Shown here: positions 22,460 to 33,657 of the stretch, one piece after another
Layout of the letters: every line of letters begins with the position of its first letter
Numbering within the stretch: position 1 is the stretch's first letter
DNA from: Platerodrilus igneus
Taxonomy: Eukaryota > Arthropoda > Insecta > Coleoptera > Lycidae
Assembly: GCA_036346225.1 (NCBI GenBank)
Contig: JARFIW010001104.1
Coordinates: 8,396,001 to 8,460,000 of the forward strand
Length of the DNA: 64,000 nt
Direction: 5' to 3'
Notes under the pieces: generated by a model
The model's input: only the letters and a program-made list of their open reading frames with translations
The model's database searches: none
Told to the model about the DNA's origin: nothing
Made by a program: the position numbers and the translations under genes

Positions 22460-24829
22460 TGTAACAGTTTTTTTTTATCACAGTAGAACATCAAGGAATT
22501 TTTAGCCCTAATAACTCTAGTATAGTCATTAATACCATGCGAACCATTTTTAAATAAATAAATACAAGTATTGATGTTGTATGTACTAACCGCCATACAG
22601 AAATGCTAGTTTGGTTGCTAACATCAGGCGCCGAATGTTAATACAATTATTATCAAGGTCAAACAGCTTTCCTGTTTTCTGCATAGCACATTTGTGCTCA
22701 CATTAGCTAGAGCTCTCGTCGAGAACGATAATGGAACCAATAAGGGTTTAGCATGCAACTTGCGTCTGGCTTTATGTGCGGTAGTTAATCCCTAGTGCGC
22801 TGGACACTAGGCCCTTGATGTTTTAACGATGATAAGAATTAAAATAATAATTAATTAGACCAACTAAATAATTTGTTGTAGCGCTCTTTTCGTAATTTAA
22901 CTTTTAGAAAATTTTCTTTTCGCAAATTTCCCTTCTCATAATTGCACTCTTCGTAATTTTGCTTTTAGTAATCTTCAATTTTTTTGTTATAACGTTCCTT
23001 TTAAAAGACGTTTTTAAATGACTTCTAATAAATAACTTCGTTTCGATAATTCCTGAGATAAATTCATTTAATAGTTCTTTGGACATTTGTGTAAATAACA
23101 CAGAAAATATTCCTTTAATGTTTAGTAAAAGTACGATAAAATATGGTTTTCAACGCTTCGTAGAAGTCCTCAATTAGATTTTTATATTATAATGATCAAC
23201 TTTAAGAAGTCGTTCTGTATTATCTGGTTTTACAAAACTAAAGCAGCGAGTAGGCTGTGTTTAAAAGAAGATAAAATTCTACTTTTGCACCTGTGAATAT
23301 CAAATTATGGTTCATTCATGTCAACTTTGCGATAAGTGATTGATCCAATACGAACGTCCTTCAACCGTACGATGGATAGTTGGATTTTGTGTAATGTTAT
23401 GGGAAAAGCAATAAGTTCGAATGTAAAGCAAACGTCCTACAAAGTAGGTAGAAATTTTTATGGTTTGTAAATTGAGTCCGACGATGATTGGAATGGTACT
23501 GTTGAAACATTCGTTCAAGATCTACACACATTAGCACGTATAAGTCTAGTATTGGCATTTGGTTGGTCCAGATCGTGCGTATAACAAAAACGCATAGAAG
23601 TTAGCGTGGTCCAGTCCAAGGGTCAAGCAGCTGTTTGCGTCCTGTGGAACATGTGGATTTTACGTCACTTGTTTTCTCAAAAATGTATGTATTAACACCT
23701 GCCCGAACATGTTGTGACGACAACATGTAAAGAACACCTGCAGAGCCAAGGTAAGAGATTAGAATTATTCTTGCATCACGTCTACATTTGGTGACCCTTG
23801 ATACAAGGTAGCTTCAGAAAATATTTTTGTAACTATCTATTCTGATAAACCCGTTTCGCATATTAAGAAAGACCTTAGTAAATTTTTGTTGTCAATACTA
23901 GTCCAGTATAATTAATACTAAATTTTATGAAATTAAGCAAACTTAAAGAGTTCCTATTGATGTTTTATATATGTATGATTTCACTCACAATTTTTAAATA
24001 ATGAATTAATAGACAAAGTAGTTAAAGTTTTATAAATATGTAAACAGAAACAGCAGATCTGATATTTCTGGTATAAATTCAAGTTAAATCTTTGTAACTA
24101 AAGTAACATTTAAAGTTTTGATATTTTTCTTTGAGTATATAATCCTACCTTATGAGTAGATGAAACTTGTATTATCTTTTCTTAAACATAAATTTTATAT
24201 TTACGATTTTTATGAAAGACCAATTTTAATTAAAGAAACAACATTTAATTTTCTTAATTAATTGTTTTATTCTGAACCAATACGTTCGGAAATAAGGTAA
24301 CAAAGTATAAGATCAAATAGAATAAAGTAGTAAACCCAATTTAACAAGAAGCTTTAATAGCCTTTTCAGTATTTGAAGCATAAAATCTGTGTTCATATTA
24401 TGGTTGCCTGATTAATCTTTGTTGTTTATTTATATGAGGTAGCAAGAGAATACCTCTTGTGTCCTCATTTTAGTATATTTAATTAAATTTTCTTTACAGC
24501 TCCTACGTTGGCAGTTAATACGGTATTCCTCCCTAAGGACGCCCAAGTCCCCTTAGGGAAACCCTGTGTTTAAAGTTACTGACTTGGTGGCGCCCTATTC
24601 AAACCCCTGTTTTGTCGAGAATCTAGCCCTAGTAATAAAATGCTTTGTAAAAAGAACCACGACCAATCCTCATAAGCTCTGCCCAAGGAATAGACCCCTA
24701 GCATAGTCGAAAGATAATTGCGTTCCATCATTTTAAGGAAATCCTTCCTTAAAGGTTACTGGTCAATTTGGGGATATAAAAATAACCCCTAACTAGTTAA
24801 CCCTATCAGTAAAAGAGAGATACATTATA
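22460..24829. other. 2.37 kb insertion inside the left foldback arm, unclassified
   Basis: Comparison with the intact right arm shows that the left arm is contiguous except for this block. A 4 bp ATGT is present on both sides (22456-22459 and 24830-24833) and could be its target duplication. The block starts with TG but does not end in CA. No open frame, RT trace or inverted end was recognised inside it, so a solo LTR is only one possibility. Confidence 0.6.
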
Positions 24830-24833
24830 ATGT

Positions 24834-25468
24834 AGGTTTCCTGTCTCGTACCTGTTATCGTTCCTCCTACCCGATCCTTTACCGTACTGCTATACAAGAA
24901 GAGAGGACAAATCCAATTTGATTTCAACGGGGGCGAAGGACGAACCACGCCCAACTAACGCCACAATAGCTGCAATGTTGTGAAGAGCTCCACAGTTTAC
25001 GTGAGTACATTTTGTCTTTTCCTATAATTGCAATAATCAATTCTTTGCATGTGATAATAATTTAAGGCGTAATAATGACGTACCCCCTTATTGCGCAATA
25101 TTACGCACGTATTTATTATGTTACCAACTGTCGTAGTGGCTCTTATAAATTACGCGCCGGGACTTTAACAGTATACCTTAGAATATAGAAAGCTAGAGTA
25201 TAACAATCATTATTACGCCTCAAATTATTATCACATGCAAAGAAATGTTTATTGCGATTATAGGAAAAGACAAAATGTACTCACGTAAGCTGTGGAGCTC
25301 TTCACAACATTGCAGCTATTGTGGCGTTAGTTGGGCGTTCTTGGGCGTGGATCGTCCTTCGCCCCCATTGAAATTAAATTGGATTTCTCCTCTCTTCTTG
25401 TGTAGCGGTACGGTAAAGGATCAGGTAGGAGGAACGATAACAGGTACGAGACAGGAAACCTGCATATC
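24834..25468. repeat. Near-perfect inner palindrome of the foldback element
   Basis: The arms 24834-25080 and 25205-25468 are inverted copies with only scattered differences. One is an extra ten or so bases (ttgggcgttc region) in the right arm. The unit could form a long hairpin. Confidence 0.85.
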
Positions 25469-25711
25469 TGAAAGAGAAGACAAAAAAGGCACACAAATCA
25501 ACCTCACTGTTCGACGTTTAATTGACTAATCCATGACGTGACAGAAACCACCACTTGCTTCCGCACTCCGCGTCTGCGCAATCTCGGGCGCCGACGCAAC
25601 TATCTAAGTGACGGAAATGCACGCACAAGTCTTTTAAAATATTGGCGCGAATTCACTCGCAAAATAAACTAAAACCGAAATGTTTACATAGCCGATTTTC
25701 GGCATGTAACA

Positions 25712-27576
25712 AGCTCAGAATAGAAAACAATGGAATACGCTGTTACGTTTATTTTCGACGATAGATTCAAATACGTCCTTTTTTCTGGTAATTCGTTTTT
25801 CATTCACCTAACTTCTGTTTCTATTCAAAAGCTCATCCTATATTTCTACCTTGTTACAATAGTACGCGTAATCATAACATTTCTTTCAAATCTATTCATT
25901 CTAAAACGAAAAGTTAACTCCACAAATTATATAGTCGATACCTTATTTAAAGTATCCCTTTAACTTGCTATACATTGCGATACCGTGTAATTACTTTCTC
26001 TATTGTTTCAATCGAAAACTCATTGAAATAACGTATTGAACTATCCGATAAACCATGTTTCGAGTTTCCTAATTACCTGTTAGTATGTTTTGATAACATT
26101 AGCATTGAATTGGATTTTTGTTATTTTAAAAGGAATCAAGATTCACTTTCCTTTCCATATACACGACGAAAACATTCGTCGGTATTGTTATATTTTTTTG
26201 ATTCCGTTTTCTTTTTGGAATTTCGCGCACGCAATACAGCGTGCTTCTTCCGGTGGCCCTACTAAAGCCTCGTTGGATTGCCGCTCCTGTTGTTATGGTG
26301 AGACACCCACAGACTGCCTGCACCTTGGACACGTCAGTGACCCTTGTGAAATGGTCACAACAATATGCTTATCGAGGTCGACTTGATGTCTAAACTTGGT
26401 GGTTTTTTTTCGTTTCTGGGAGCATGATTATCTTTACGAGAGGGGCTAGTTAACATTAATATTGTACGTACGAGGACCATTCCACCTAGTTAATAGCATA
26501 CTCACGATGGTGATTCAGCACTGTTGGCTTTTCCCTTTTTTTTCTTTATGGGGTTGTAAACCTCTCTTAAGACACTGTAGCGCCGACGTTATATATATAT
26601 GTAATTTGAGGTATACTATAAGGATTTAGAGCTGTGGTTTTTAGTGTTGATTTGGTTGGTTTGTTGTTATTTCAGAGGGGTGTTGTCCTAAAAACTGCAG
26701 CTCGCCATTTTAGGGGAGGGTTTATTACTTTTGATTTCTTGATATATGTAATGGGAGGGCTTATTGCTTTGTTTGTTTTTTTGGTTTGCTCGTTATACAA
26801 CTATGCTATGCCCATTTAAAAGCTCATTTAGATTACTTATATGTATTAATACGTTTTGTTAACTTCTTATTTTTATTTCAGGCTGTCCTTCATAATTATA
26901 TATTTTTTTGTATTTATAATACCCCGCCTACTCGCCAACTGAGCCCCGGAATTCTTTTCTTTGGTTCTTTTTTTTAGGTTACGTCGATGTACGTAACAAC
27001 GTGTCTAACCAGTTCCAGGATTGAAGACTTAATGACGATGATAATTTAGTCATGTAAAATAAGTTACTTTATATTATTTTGGTGGGCGGTATGGTCGGTC
27101 ATTTTTATTAATAATTAAATTGGCATTGAATACTATAATGTATCCTTTCTGCTAAGTATATTTTCTGAATAAGCATTCCTAAAAACTACATTCCAAAGGA
27201 CATGAGCTTGGCGCATGTTAATACAGTGTCGCTAGAAACTGGTTTTTCGTACTTTATTGCCACCCTTGAAGTGAATGCAGTTCGTCATTGAAACTTGTCA
27301 TGTAAAGAAAACTATGTGTATCGGACATAAACAATGATTCGTGCATTATATCAGTGACGCATAAATAAGTTGACTTCACACGCGTTTTTACAATTGGGGT
27401 ATAATGACACCGATTATAAAACTACAGTCCATTTGTTTGTCGAACCAGCTCTTATTTTTCATTTTAGAATACTACAAGGTATGTTAATTTCAATGCCAGA
27501 ATTTAGCAACAACCTTAAAAGTATTATCATTTGATCTTCGAGCCGGATGCAATGAACATCAACAGTGTAAATACTC
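25712..27576. other. Non-coding stretch without recognisable gene
   Basis: Short open frames only. A GC-richer patch at 26220-26390 (CpG-containing, read on either strand) could be an exon remnant but matches nothing I know. The remainder is T-rich. Confidence 0.35.
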
Positions 27577-28292
27577 CCTGTATGTTTGTTGTGGTTTGTT
27601 TTATACTTTTCTTTGGTATTAAACCACAGAGTTTTTAAAATTGTCTTTATTTAAGTTTCGATTCATGACCTAAGATCGTTGTCAAAATAATAAAAAATTT
27701 TAAGTTTGACATTTATGACACAAATTGAAGGTGACTTTGATTTATTAATCTTTGATTTGAATACATTAGGTGAAAATTTTAAAGTTTAGAAGAATGAATA
27801 CCTTTATAATTTGTGTTGTGCTCTGGGAGCGGCTTTTTTAAGGTAGCCAATACGATTGTTACGTTATTCGGGGCAGCCACGTTGGGCGCCAAATTTATGC
27901 TACGTTGGCTCGTAGCCGTGCGTAACACAAAGGAAATCAAAGAAATGACCGGGCTCAATCGGAGATTAGGGTGGGTTGTAGAAAGCAGACCAACTTATAA
28001 CGTGTATGTTTGTTGTGGTTTGTTTAGTATTCTTCTTAATCTTCTTTGGGTATTAAACCACTCATAGTTTTTAAAATTATCTTTATTAACGTTTCGATCC
28101 ATAACCTAGGATCGTTTTCAAAATAATAAAAACTTTAAGTTTGACATTTATGACACAAATTGAAGGTGACTGATTTATTGATGTTTGAAATATTTGGTTT
28201 GAGTACACCAAGCAAAAATTTTTAAAATTTAAATGAATAATTGCCTTCAATTTGTGTTACGGCCTGGGACCGACTTTTTTAGGTAGCCAATA
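27577..28292 (-). repeat. Tandem dimer of a ~290 bp repeat with a hammerhead-like hairpin
   Basis: Copies 27577-27855 and 27999-28292 are direct repeats separated by about 143 bp. On the minus strand each has a stem-loop of the form GATCC-loop-GGATC followed by GAAAC, then a taaataaag/ttaataaag segment. It also has an internal inverted pair (acaaattgaagg and ccttcaatttgt), clear in the right copy and worn in the left. The GATCC-loop-GGATC-GAAAC part resembles stem II plus the GAAA box of a hammerhead ribozyme, but the CUGANGA box is not intact. Tandem ends with such a motif are known in Penelope-like elements and retrozymes. A third, partial copy lies at 12890-13008. Confidence 0.55.
27871..27891 (-). 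promoter_or_regulatory. Possible tRNA-Lys-type primer binding site between the two repeat copies
   Basis: The minus strand reads TTGGCGCCCAACGTGG, complementary in form to the 3' end of animal tRNA-Lys and known as a primer site in LTR elements. It lies in the spacer of the tandem dimer. The match may be accidental, because no LTR end (CA) directly precedes it. Confidence 0.3.
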
Positions 28293-28517
28293 CGCTTAAC
28301 GTGAAATCAGCTGATTAATTTTTATTGTAAAAATTCAATAACTTGGGAATTGGAAAACATTTTTTAACATGTTTCTATTTATACAATTTAGAGGATGGTT
28401 ATTAAAGAAGTGTGCAATTGCATTATTAAAAGGCTTAAGTAGTCGTTTTTTTATATTTATTTTGAAGGGGAAATCATTATGATTTTGGCTACCTCTTTGG
28501 TAGATTTTAACATTGTT

Positions 28518-28657
28518 CTGAGGTAACCTTATGTTGGGTTTACGCTTGTCAGATACCAATGTTGTTCTATGAAGGTTGTATATGGATCTGAGGCGACCCT
28601 ATGGCGGGTTTACACTTGTCAGATACCAATGCTGTTTTACAAGGGTTGTTAATATGC
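28518..28657 (-). repeat. 70 bp imperfect tandem duplication
   Basis: Copies 28518-28587 and 28588-28657 share ctgaggYRacc, tgggtttacRcttgtcagatacc and a further stretch. The period is exactly 70, so a reading frame shifts by one between the copies. Both copies encode a similar LVSDKxKPxI peptide in different frames. Confidence 0.85.
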
Positions 28658-28749
28658 TTCATCATCATCTTCATGTTCATGAACAATTTGAAAATTGATA
28701 CCGCATTAATTCTCACTATTGTCAAAGCAAAAAGAAACAGTATTTTCAT
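28567..28749 (-). CDS. Hypothetical 60-residue peptide with a signal-like N-terminus
   Basis: I do not recognise this protein. The first 18 residues (MKILFLFALTIVRINAVS) have a short basic start and a hydrophobic core like a secretion signal. A Met/Lys-rich part and a Cys/Lys/Pro segment (CKTALVSDKCKPAIGSPQ) follow. A TATAAA word lies on the minus strand at 28802-28797, about 50 bp upstream of the ATG. The C-terminal part falls in the first copy of a 70 bp duplication, and the second copy encodes a related peptide after a frame change. The ORF could be a small secreted peptide gene, a broken one, or a chance ORF. Confidence 0.25.
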   Translation of the reverse strand: MKILFLFALTIVRINAVSIFKLFMNMKMMMKHINNPCKTALVSDKCKPAIGSPQIHIQPS

Positions 28750-29482
28750 CGTAATTAATATATAGGAACCAAGTACAAACTACAACTGCTCATCTGTTTA
28801 TATCAACTCGTGCTATTACAACCTCTTATCGTCTATTATCTAGACTTGTATATCCACATAAGCAACAAAATTTATACGAACGGCAAGACAAGAACGATGC
28901 AATCCACTCACTCAACTTCAGCATAATTAACTTTTACCTTACAAAATATCAAATATTTGATACACATATTCTGTGCTAAGTTTGTTATATACTAAAAGGC
29001 ATTAACACCTTGTGGTTCACTTATCTACACTAATATTTTTCCAACATTTAAATATTATTTTATTATTACATTAATTAGACTAGAATTTGAAGCAAAACAT
29101 TATTTACACAAAATATACATGAGGAACACCATCAAATTAACAACAATAAATAAGCTATAAAAATGCACGTTACACGTTTAACGTGAATTTCACTCAAAAA
29201 AATAAGCAGCGTAGTTACCGTTGATTCAACTAAGTTTGGTTTACAACCAAGCGTTTCTGTAAAATGGCACTCTCCAGAGCCAAAGAAAAATATTTTTATT
29301 CAGATGCCACAGCTTATTTTGGGGTGATTTTATAATAATAAATTTGTCACAATAGAGTTTAAAATGAATTTTTGGATACAACCAGAGAATGGGAGGCACG
29401 GATTTGATGAACCAAAATATTAACACTTACAGAATAGGAATTCGCAATAAAAAGTAGCGGTGACCGATATTTTCTTGGATCA
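28750..29482. other. AT-rich stretch without recognisable gene
   Basis: Nothing is supported here except a TATA-like word for the minus-strand peptide at 28797-28802. Confidence 0.35.
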
Positions 29483-29794
29483 TTGATGCTGCCATTCAAA
29501 ATGTGTGGAACTTGTAAAAGCAAAATAACAAAGTATCATAACTTCTACTTAGACGAATTAGCAGAATCGTATTTGGCACGTTATTCTATTACCATGGTCC
29601 ATCATGCAGGCACATTAGATCTTTACAATATTTACATGAAAGCAGGTTCGATCACAAGAATCATTTCGTTACACCTATTTATGCCAAAAGTTGCAGGAGG
29701 TGTGCAGGTACAAATTCAATGTCACACATTCATACTGTGTTCTAAATGCCAAGTTGTACTTTACATTGAATGTCTTATTTCACTCAAAAAATAG
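29483..29794 (+). CDS. Hypothetical 103-residue open frame, possible last exon
   Basis: Not recognised. The protein has two CxxC pairs (CGTCKSK near residue 8 and CSKC near residue 85) and a hydrophobic C-terminus. An AATAAA signal lies about 80 bp after the stop (near 29873), which would suit a 3' terminal exon. It converges on PEX11, which ends at 30237 on the other strand. A non-coding origin is equally possible. Confidence 0.2.
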   Translation: MMLPFKMCGTCKSKITKYHNFYLDELAESYLARYSITMVHHAGTLDLYNIYMKAGSITRIISLHLFMPKVAGGVQVQIQCHTFILCSKCQVVLYIECLISLKK

Positions 29795-29874
29795 TTATAA
29801 GTTTTTTTGTGTACTTATTTAATTTAATAACAGTATGTTGCATTTACTGCAGCAACTTATATTGTACTACAAAT

Positions 29875-30236
29875 AAAGCTATGGTTTCCATACAAAAAGA
29901 CATGTGATATATAAAATTTCATAAAAAATTGTTTACGAAAATAATTACGAGCACTAATGGACTAAACTATTCTAAGTATAGTTATATTACCAACACAAAA
30001 CGTAGAGCTTTCTGTATCTTTACTAACTATGCAATTATTTTAAAATATGCATACATGTATACGCCTTCTTAGCACAGGTCTAGAAAAATAAATGATCTGT
30101 CTGCATTACCTGTTGTGTAGAAGAAGCAAAGGAATAAACATTCATATACGATAGATAATAATGTGTTGAACCCATACGCAACAACGTAAAATTCTACAAC
30201 TATACATAACCACACCTAATACACAAGAAATACAGC
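29875..30236. other. Intergenic or PEX11 3' UTR region
   Basis: No gene is seen. The stretch follows the PEX11 stop codon on the minus strand, so part of it is probably its 3' UTR. No clear minus-strand AATAAA was identified. Confidence 0.35.
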
Positions 30237-30769
30237 TTATGATGGAAAAATCTTCAGACTTGGGTTTACGATTGTAATCATTCCTGCAATCGATGATATC
30301 ATTCCAAGTAAACCAATTGTTCCTGGTGACAACTTATAATGTCCTAAGGCGGAAAGTGGGATGAATAAATCACAAGAGTTCTTAATGGTATCAATCATAA
30401 CGATGGGACTTTCTTGTAGTAGCAGTAAAGCTTTTCCACTTGCTATAAAAACATCATTTAATGTTTGACAACCAGTTTTTGGTATAAATCTTGCACGTTC
30501 GGCTTTTAGTATTAGAACTATCTCATAAAAATCTCTTACAATATTCATTGTAATGGAAAACAACCAATACTTGTTTGAAATTTTATTCCATTTGTCTGTA
30601 TCAACGTTGCATAAATCAGCTCTTCCTAGCCATAATATATGATCAGCCAGTAAAAATAAGGCATTGTTTATCTTGCTCAGTGTAATGGTATATCGCAGTT
30701 TTAAATCGGGATGTTTCAGCATGGCCAACGTACTGTAGATAATATCAATACATCTCCCAAAACGTAATA
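30237..30769 (-). CDS. PEX11: PEX11 peroxisomal membrane protein, last coding exon
   Basis: Read on the minus strand from a splice acceptor (ttttgttttAG, AG at 30771-30770) to a TAA at 30239-30237. The translation begins LRFGRCIDIIYSTLAMLKHPD and continues with ADHILWLGRADL, WNKISNKYWLFSI and MNIVRDFYEI. It ends with IDTIKNSCDLFIPL, the segment PGTIGLLGMISSIAGMI, and a C-terminal Pro-Ser. All of these occur in this order in animal PEX11 (PEX11B-like) proteins. PEX11 remodels and elongates the peroxisomal membrane before division. Two hydrophobic segments lie in the second half, as expected. Upstream exons must lie at higher coordinates, beyond or between the transposons. The exon itself is intact, so the gene is probably functional. 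Confidence 0.92.
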
Positions 30770-31189
30770 CTAAAACAAAAGTTTTATAAATATATGTTTC
30801 TTTTCACAGCATTCCTTTACAATTATTTAAATAAATATTATTGTTTGCTTAATATTGCAAACTCCTGATTATTGGTGGTTAATAGCATTAGGAAAAATTG
30901 CTCAATCAAAACGCACTGCGTTATACTAGCTATAAATTAGATGAGAAAGAAAATTTTTAATTTGGACAACAAATTAAATATGGACGCGCCTTGTATAATA
31001 CATTTAACAAATAACCAATCTTAATTAAGAATGTTATTTAAAATTTCGTTCCTATAAAGATCATTCAGTTAACAAGCTTTGACTTCAAAGGGTATAACAT
31101 TATTTCTTATCTTACCTTATACAGGTTATAAAATTGTAATATTAGGTACAAATAATTTACAATGTAACTTTATACAAATACAGAAGAGT
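30770..31189. other. PEX11 intron sequence up to the Gypsy remnant
   Basis: AT-rich, with a polypyrimidine acceptor on the minus strand adjoining the PEX11 exon. No upstream exon was recognised. The Gypsy gag and any 5' LTR that should precede 31190 are absent or unrecognisable. Confidence 0.4.
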
Positions 31190-32708
31190 CTCTTTGTTTT
31201 ATGTTGGGGATTCAACATCTGCCTGTTCATTGTTAGGACTGAGTGCTGTTAAGGAATTGAAAATAATTAATAATCCTAATGTTAAGTCTAGCAAATATCC
31301 TGCAGGTGCTGTTGAAATAATAGAGGAAAATTCAAAATACATGTCTAGTGGCATCCAGGAAATTGTGGAAAAACATTCATCTGTATTTTCGGGTATTGGT
31401 TGTGTGAACAGGAGCTATAAAATTACATTAGCTGAAAATGCCATACCTCACATTTCAGCTGCTAGAAAAATCCCTGTGGCATTAAAACCAAAGGTAAAAA
31501 CAAGCTTGATGAAATGGTCATCGAAAATATTATAGTACCAATATGCAAGTCTACAGATTGGGCGAATTCCATTGTTGTAGTTGCAAAGCCAAGTGGCGAC
31601 ATTAGAGTATGTATGAACCCTAGGGCACCAAACGTTTTTATAAAACGTGAAAATTTTCTAATACCCACTCATGGCGTGTTTTTTAGTCAATTGGCTTGTG
31701 CCAATATTTCTCTTTACTGGATGCGTCTTTTCCGTTCTTGCAAATTCCACTTGATGCAGACAGTTCTAATCTTTGTACCATAGCAACCCCGTTTGGAAGA
31801 TATAAATATCTTCGCCTTCCTTCTGGAATTTCATCGATTCCTGAGATATTCCAAAAATTTATCCAAGATATCCTAGACGAATTACAAGGAGGATAGCTTA
31901 TTTTGATGATATTGTTGCGTTTGGAAACACTGTTGATAAACATAATCGAAGTTTGAACTTAGTTCTTGAGAGAATTGCAAGAACAGGCTTGACATTAAAT
32001 TTAGAAAAATCTAAGTTTGGGTTAACTCAAGTAAAATTTTTAGGTCATGTGATCAACGAACAAGGCATAGCTTCTTATGGGCAAAAAATACAAGCAATTC
32101 AGAAGTGGAAACCCCTAGCAATAAAAAAGAACCACATAGGTTTCTCGGAATGATTACCTACCTAACTAAATTTATTCCAAACCTCTCGACAGAAACTGCA
32201 CCTCTTAGAAAATTACTAAGTTCTACCAATGCATGGGAATGATCTGCTAATGAAGAAAAAAAAGAAAAAAACCACAATGCCATATTGTCATTTTATAATC
32301 CTGAAAAAGATACAGTGGTTTCTGTTGATGCGAGTCCCTATGGATTGAGGGCAGTGATCAATCAAGATGGATGCCCTGTTGAATATGCGTCTGTATGATT
32401 AACAGAAACTCAACAACGATACAAGCATATTGAAAAAGTGTTGCTTGCCATAGTTTTTGGCTGTGAACACTCTCACTATTATCTGATCGGTAGTAAATTC
32501 AAGGTTGAAACTGATCATCGTCCATTATTGGGCATTTCAAGAAAACCTTTACACGAGCTTTCCTTAGAATACAACGGTTAGTGCTTCGTCTACTAAGATA
32601 CAAGTTTGAAATAACATATGTCCCAGGAAAACTTATGTAGGTTCCTCATACGTTAAATCGTTACCCAACTCGTGACATATTAAATACCAAGGAACAAATT
32701 TACTTTAC
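31190..32708 (+). pseudogene. Gypsy pol part 1: reverse transcriptase and RNase H
   Basis: LLGLSAVKELKII (about 31230-31270) precedes the RT. RT blocks are SSVFSGIG (about 31375), WANSIVVVAKPSGDIRVCMNP (31560-31622), PFGRYKYLRLPSGI (31788-31830), YFDDIVAFG (31897-31925) and KVKFLGHVI (about 32030). RNase H is visible as VSVDASPYGL (about 32320), RYKHIEKVLLAIVFG (about 32420) and ETDHRPLLG (about 32510). Frameshifts lie near 31500, 31690 and 31890, with stops in RNase H. The Asp pair of the RT active site is conserved in this broken copy. Confidence 0.85.
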
Positions 32709-33657
32709 CGGCCACCCCCAAAATTGTGTTTTTTTTATCAAAAACAATGTTTTCGACGTGACTAGTCACGACAATTTAATTTTAGACCACGCTTGCATCT
32801 CCATTCTGCCCGGCGGCTGCAGACCCGCCAATTGCTTTATACTGCGCTTAACTCCCAAATAACATAATGACATTGTACCATTGACCAGAAATAAACATTA
32901 CAATGGCACCAAACAACGAAAAAGTGCTTCCCGCGTGGCAGCCGCAAAACCCAAATCTCATATACACATTTTTGTTCGAAAATGACACTGTACGTCAATA
33001 ACAAATTTCGCACTTTTTAAACCTAACCTAACTTTAATTAACAAAACTACAACTGAAAAACTACTTAAACAATGCAATACCAAATTTCGTGTTTTTTAAC
33101 CTAACCTAACTTAACCTAAGCAGATTCCTGACAACGCCAATCACGAGATGTCCAAATCGAGAACTCCAATGGAATCTATTTAGAAACTAGGAAAATGACA
33201 ATATTACATAAACACTGGCACTAATAGGTACCTAACAAAGATATAAATAATAAAGCTTACCTCAGCCCAAGAAACTCCAATCAAATTCGAAACTCGGTTC
33301 GGAATCTACATTCAGGATGTTACTTGCCGGTACGATAATTAAAGAAAACTTTTGCTATGCAGCCCCAGAACAAGTGGTTTTGTTGGTTGGTGTACTGCAG
33401 ACGTCCCGTCGTAAATTGTCTAACCCGCAGTGTCACGCTTGCTTAAACCAAACCCAGGACATTGCAATGATCATATCTGACTATCAGTAAACATCGTAAT
33501 GTTGCGTGAGCGGTAACTGAAGCATAGTCTATTTGGCGGGTTTGCCGGCCCGCCGGGCAGAATCCAGACACGAGTGCGGTCTAAAACGAAAAGATCCTTA
33601 CTAGTGGGGGCTGGAACAACATTTTAGCCAAAGGAAATTGAATTCTAAGAGTGGCCG
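32709..33657. mobile_element. Non-autonomous TIR DNA element (about 950 bp)
   Basis: The ends cGGCCAC...GTGGCCg at 32709 and 33657 are inverted. Further inside, ACTAGT (32761; 33600), ttttagaccRc (32781; 33588) and ttctgcccggcgg with gcaRacccgccaa (32803-32832; about 33531-33560) are also inverted, giving arms of roughly 130 bp. It splits the Gypsy pol. The interior is non-coding and contains two stretches of CCTAA-type words. Target duplications are not clear. Confidence 0.7.

Larger units (their letters stand above)
22226..25711. mobile_element. Foldback-type DNA element with about 500 bp inverted arms
   Basis: The left outer arm (22226-22459) and left inner arm (24834-25080) together match the reverse complement of the right arm (25205-25711) at high identity. 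The outer ends read TGTTACATG...CATGTAACA. The loop is about 125 bp (25081-25204). A 2.37 kb insertion splits the left arm. No transposase is encoded. The right terminus resembles that of the element at 41736-42446. A superfamily cannot be assigned. Confidence 0.85.

Noticed and set aside
26090..26386. Open frame in a GC-richer patch as a host exon
   Set aside because: No recognisable domain, weak splice signals and no conserved motif on either strand.
28105..28145. Active hammerhead ribozyme
   Set aside because: The stem II hairpin and GAAA box are present, but the CUGANGA box is not intact in any of the three copies seen. Only a hammerhead-like remnant is claimed.
33018..33115. Telomeric repeat array
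   Set aside because: There are only two to three CCTAA units at each place, inside a TIR element, so this is not an array.
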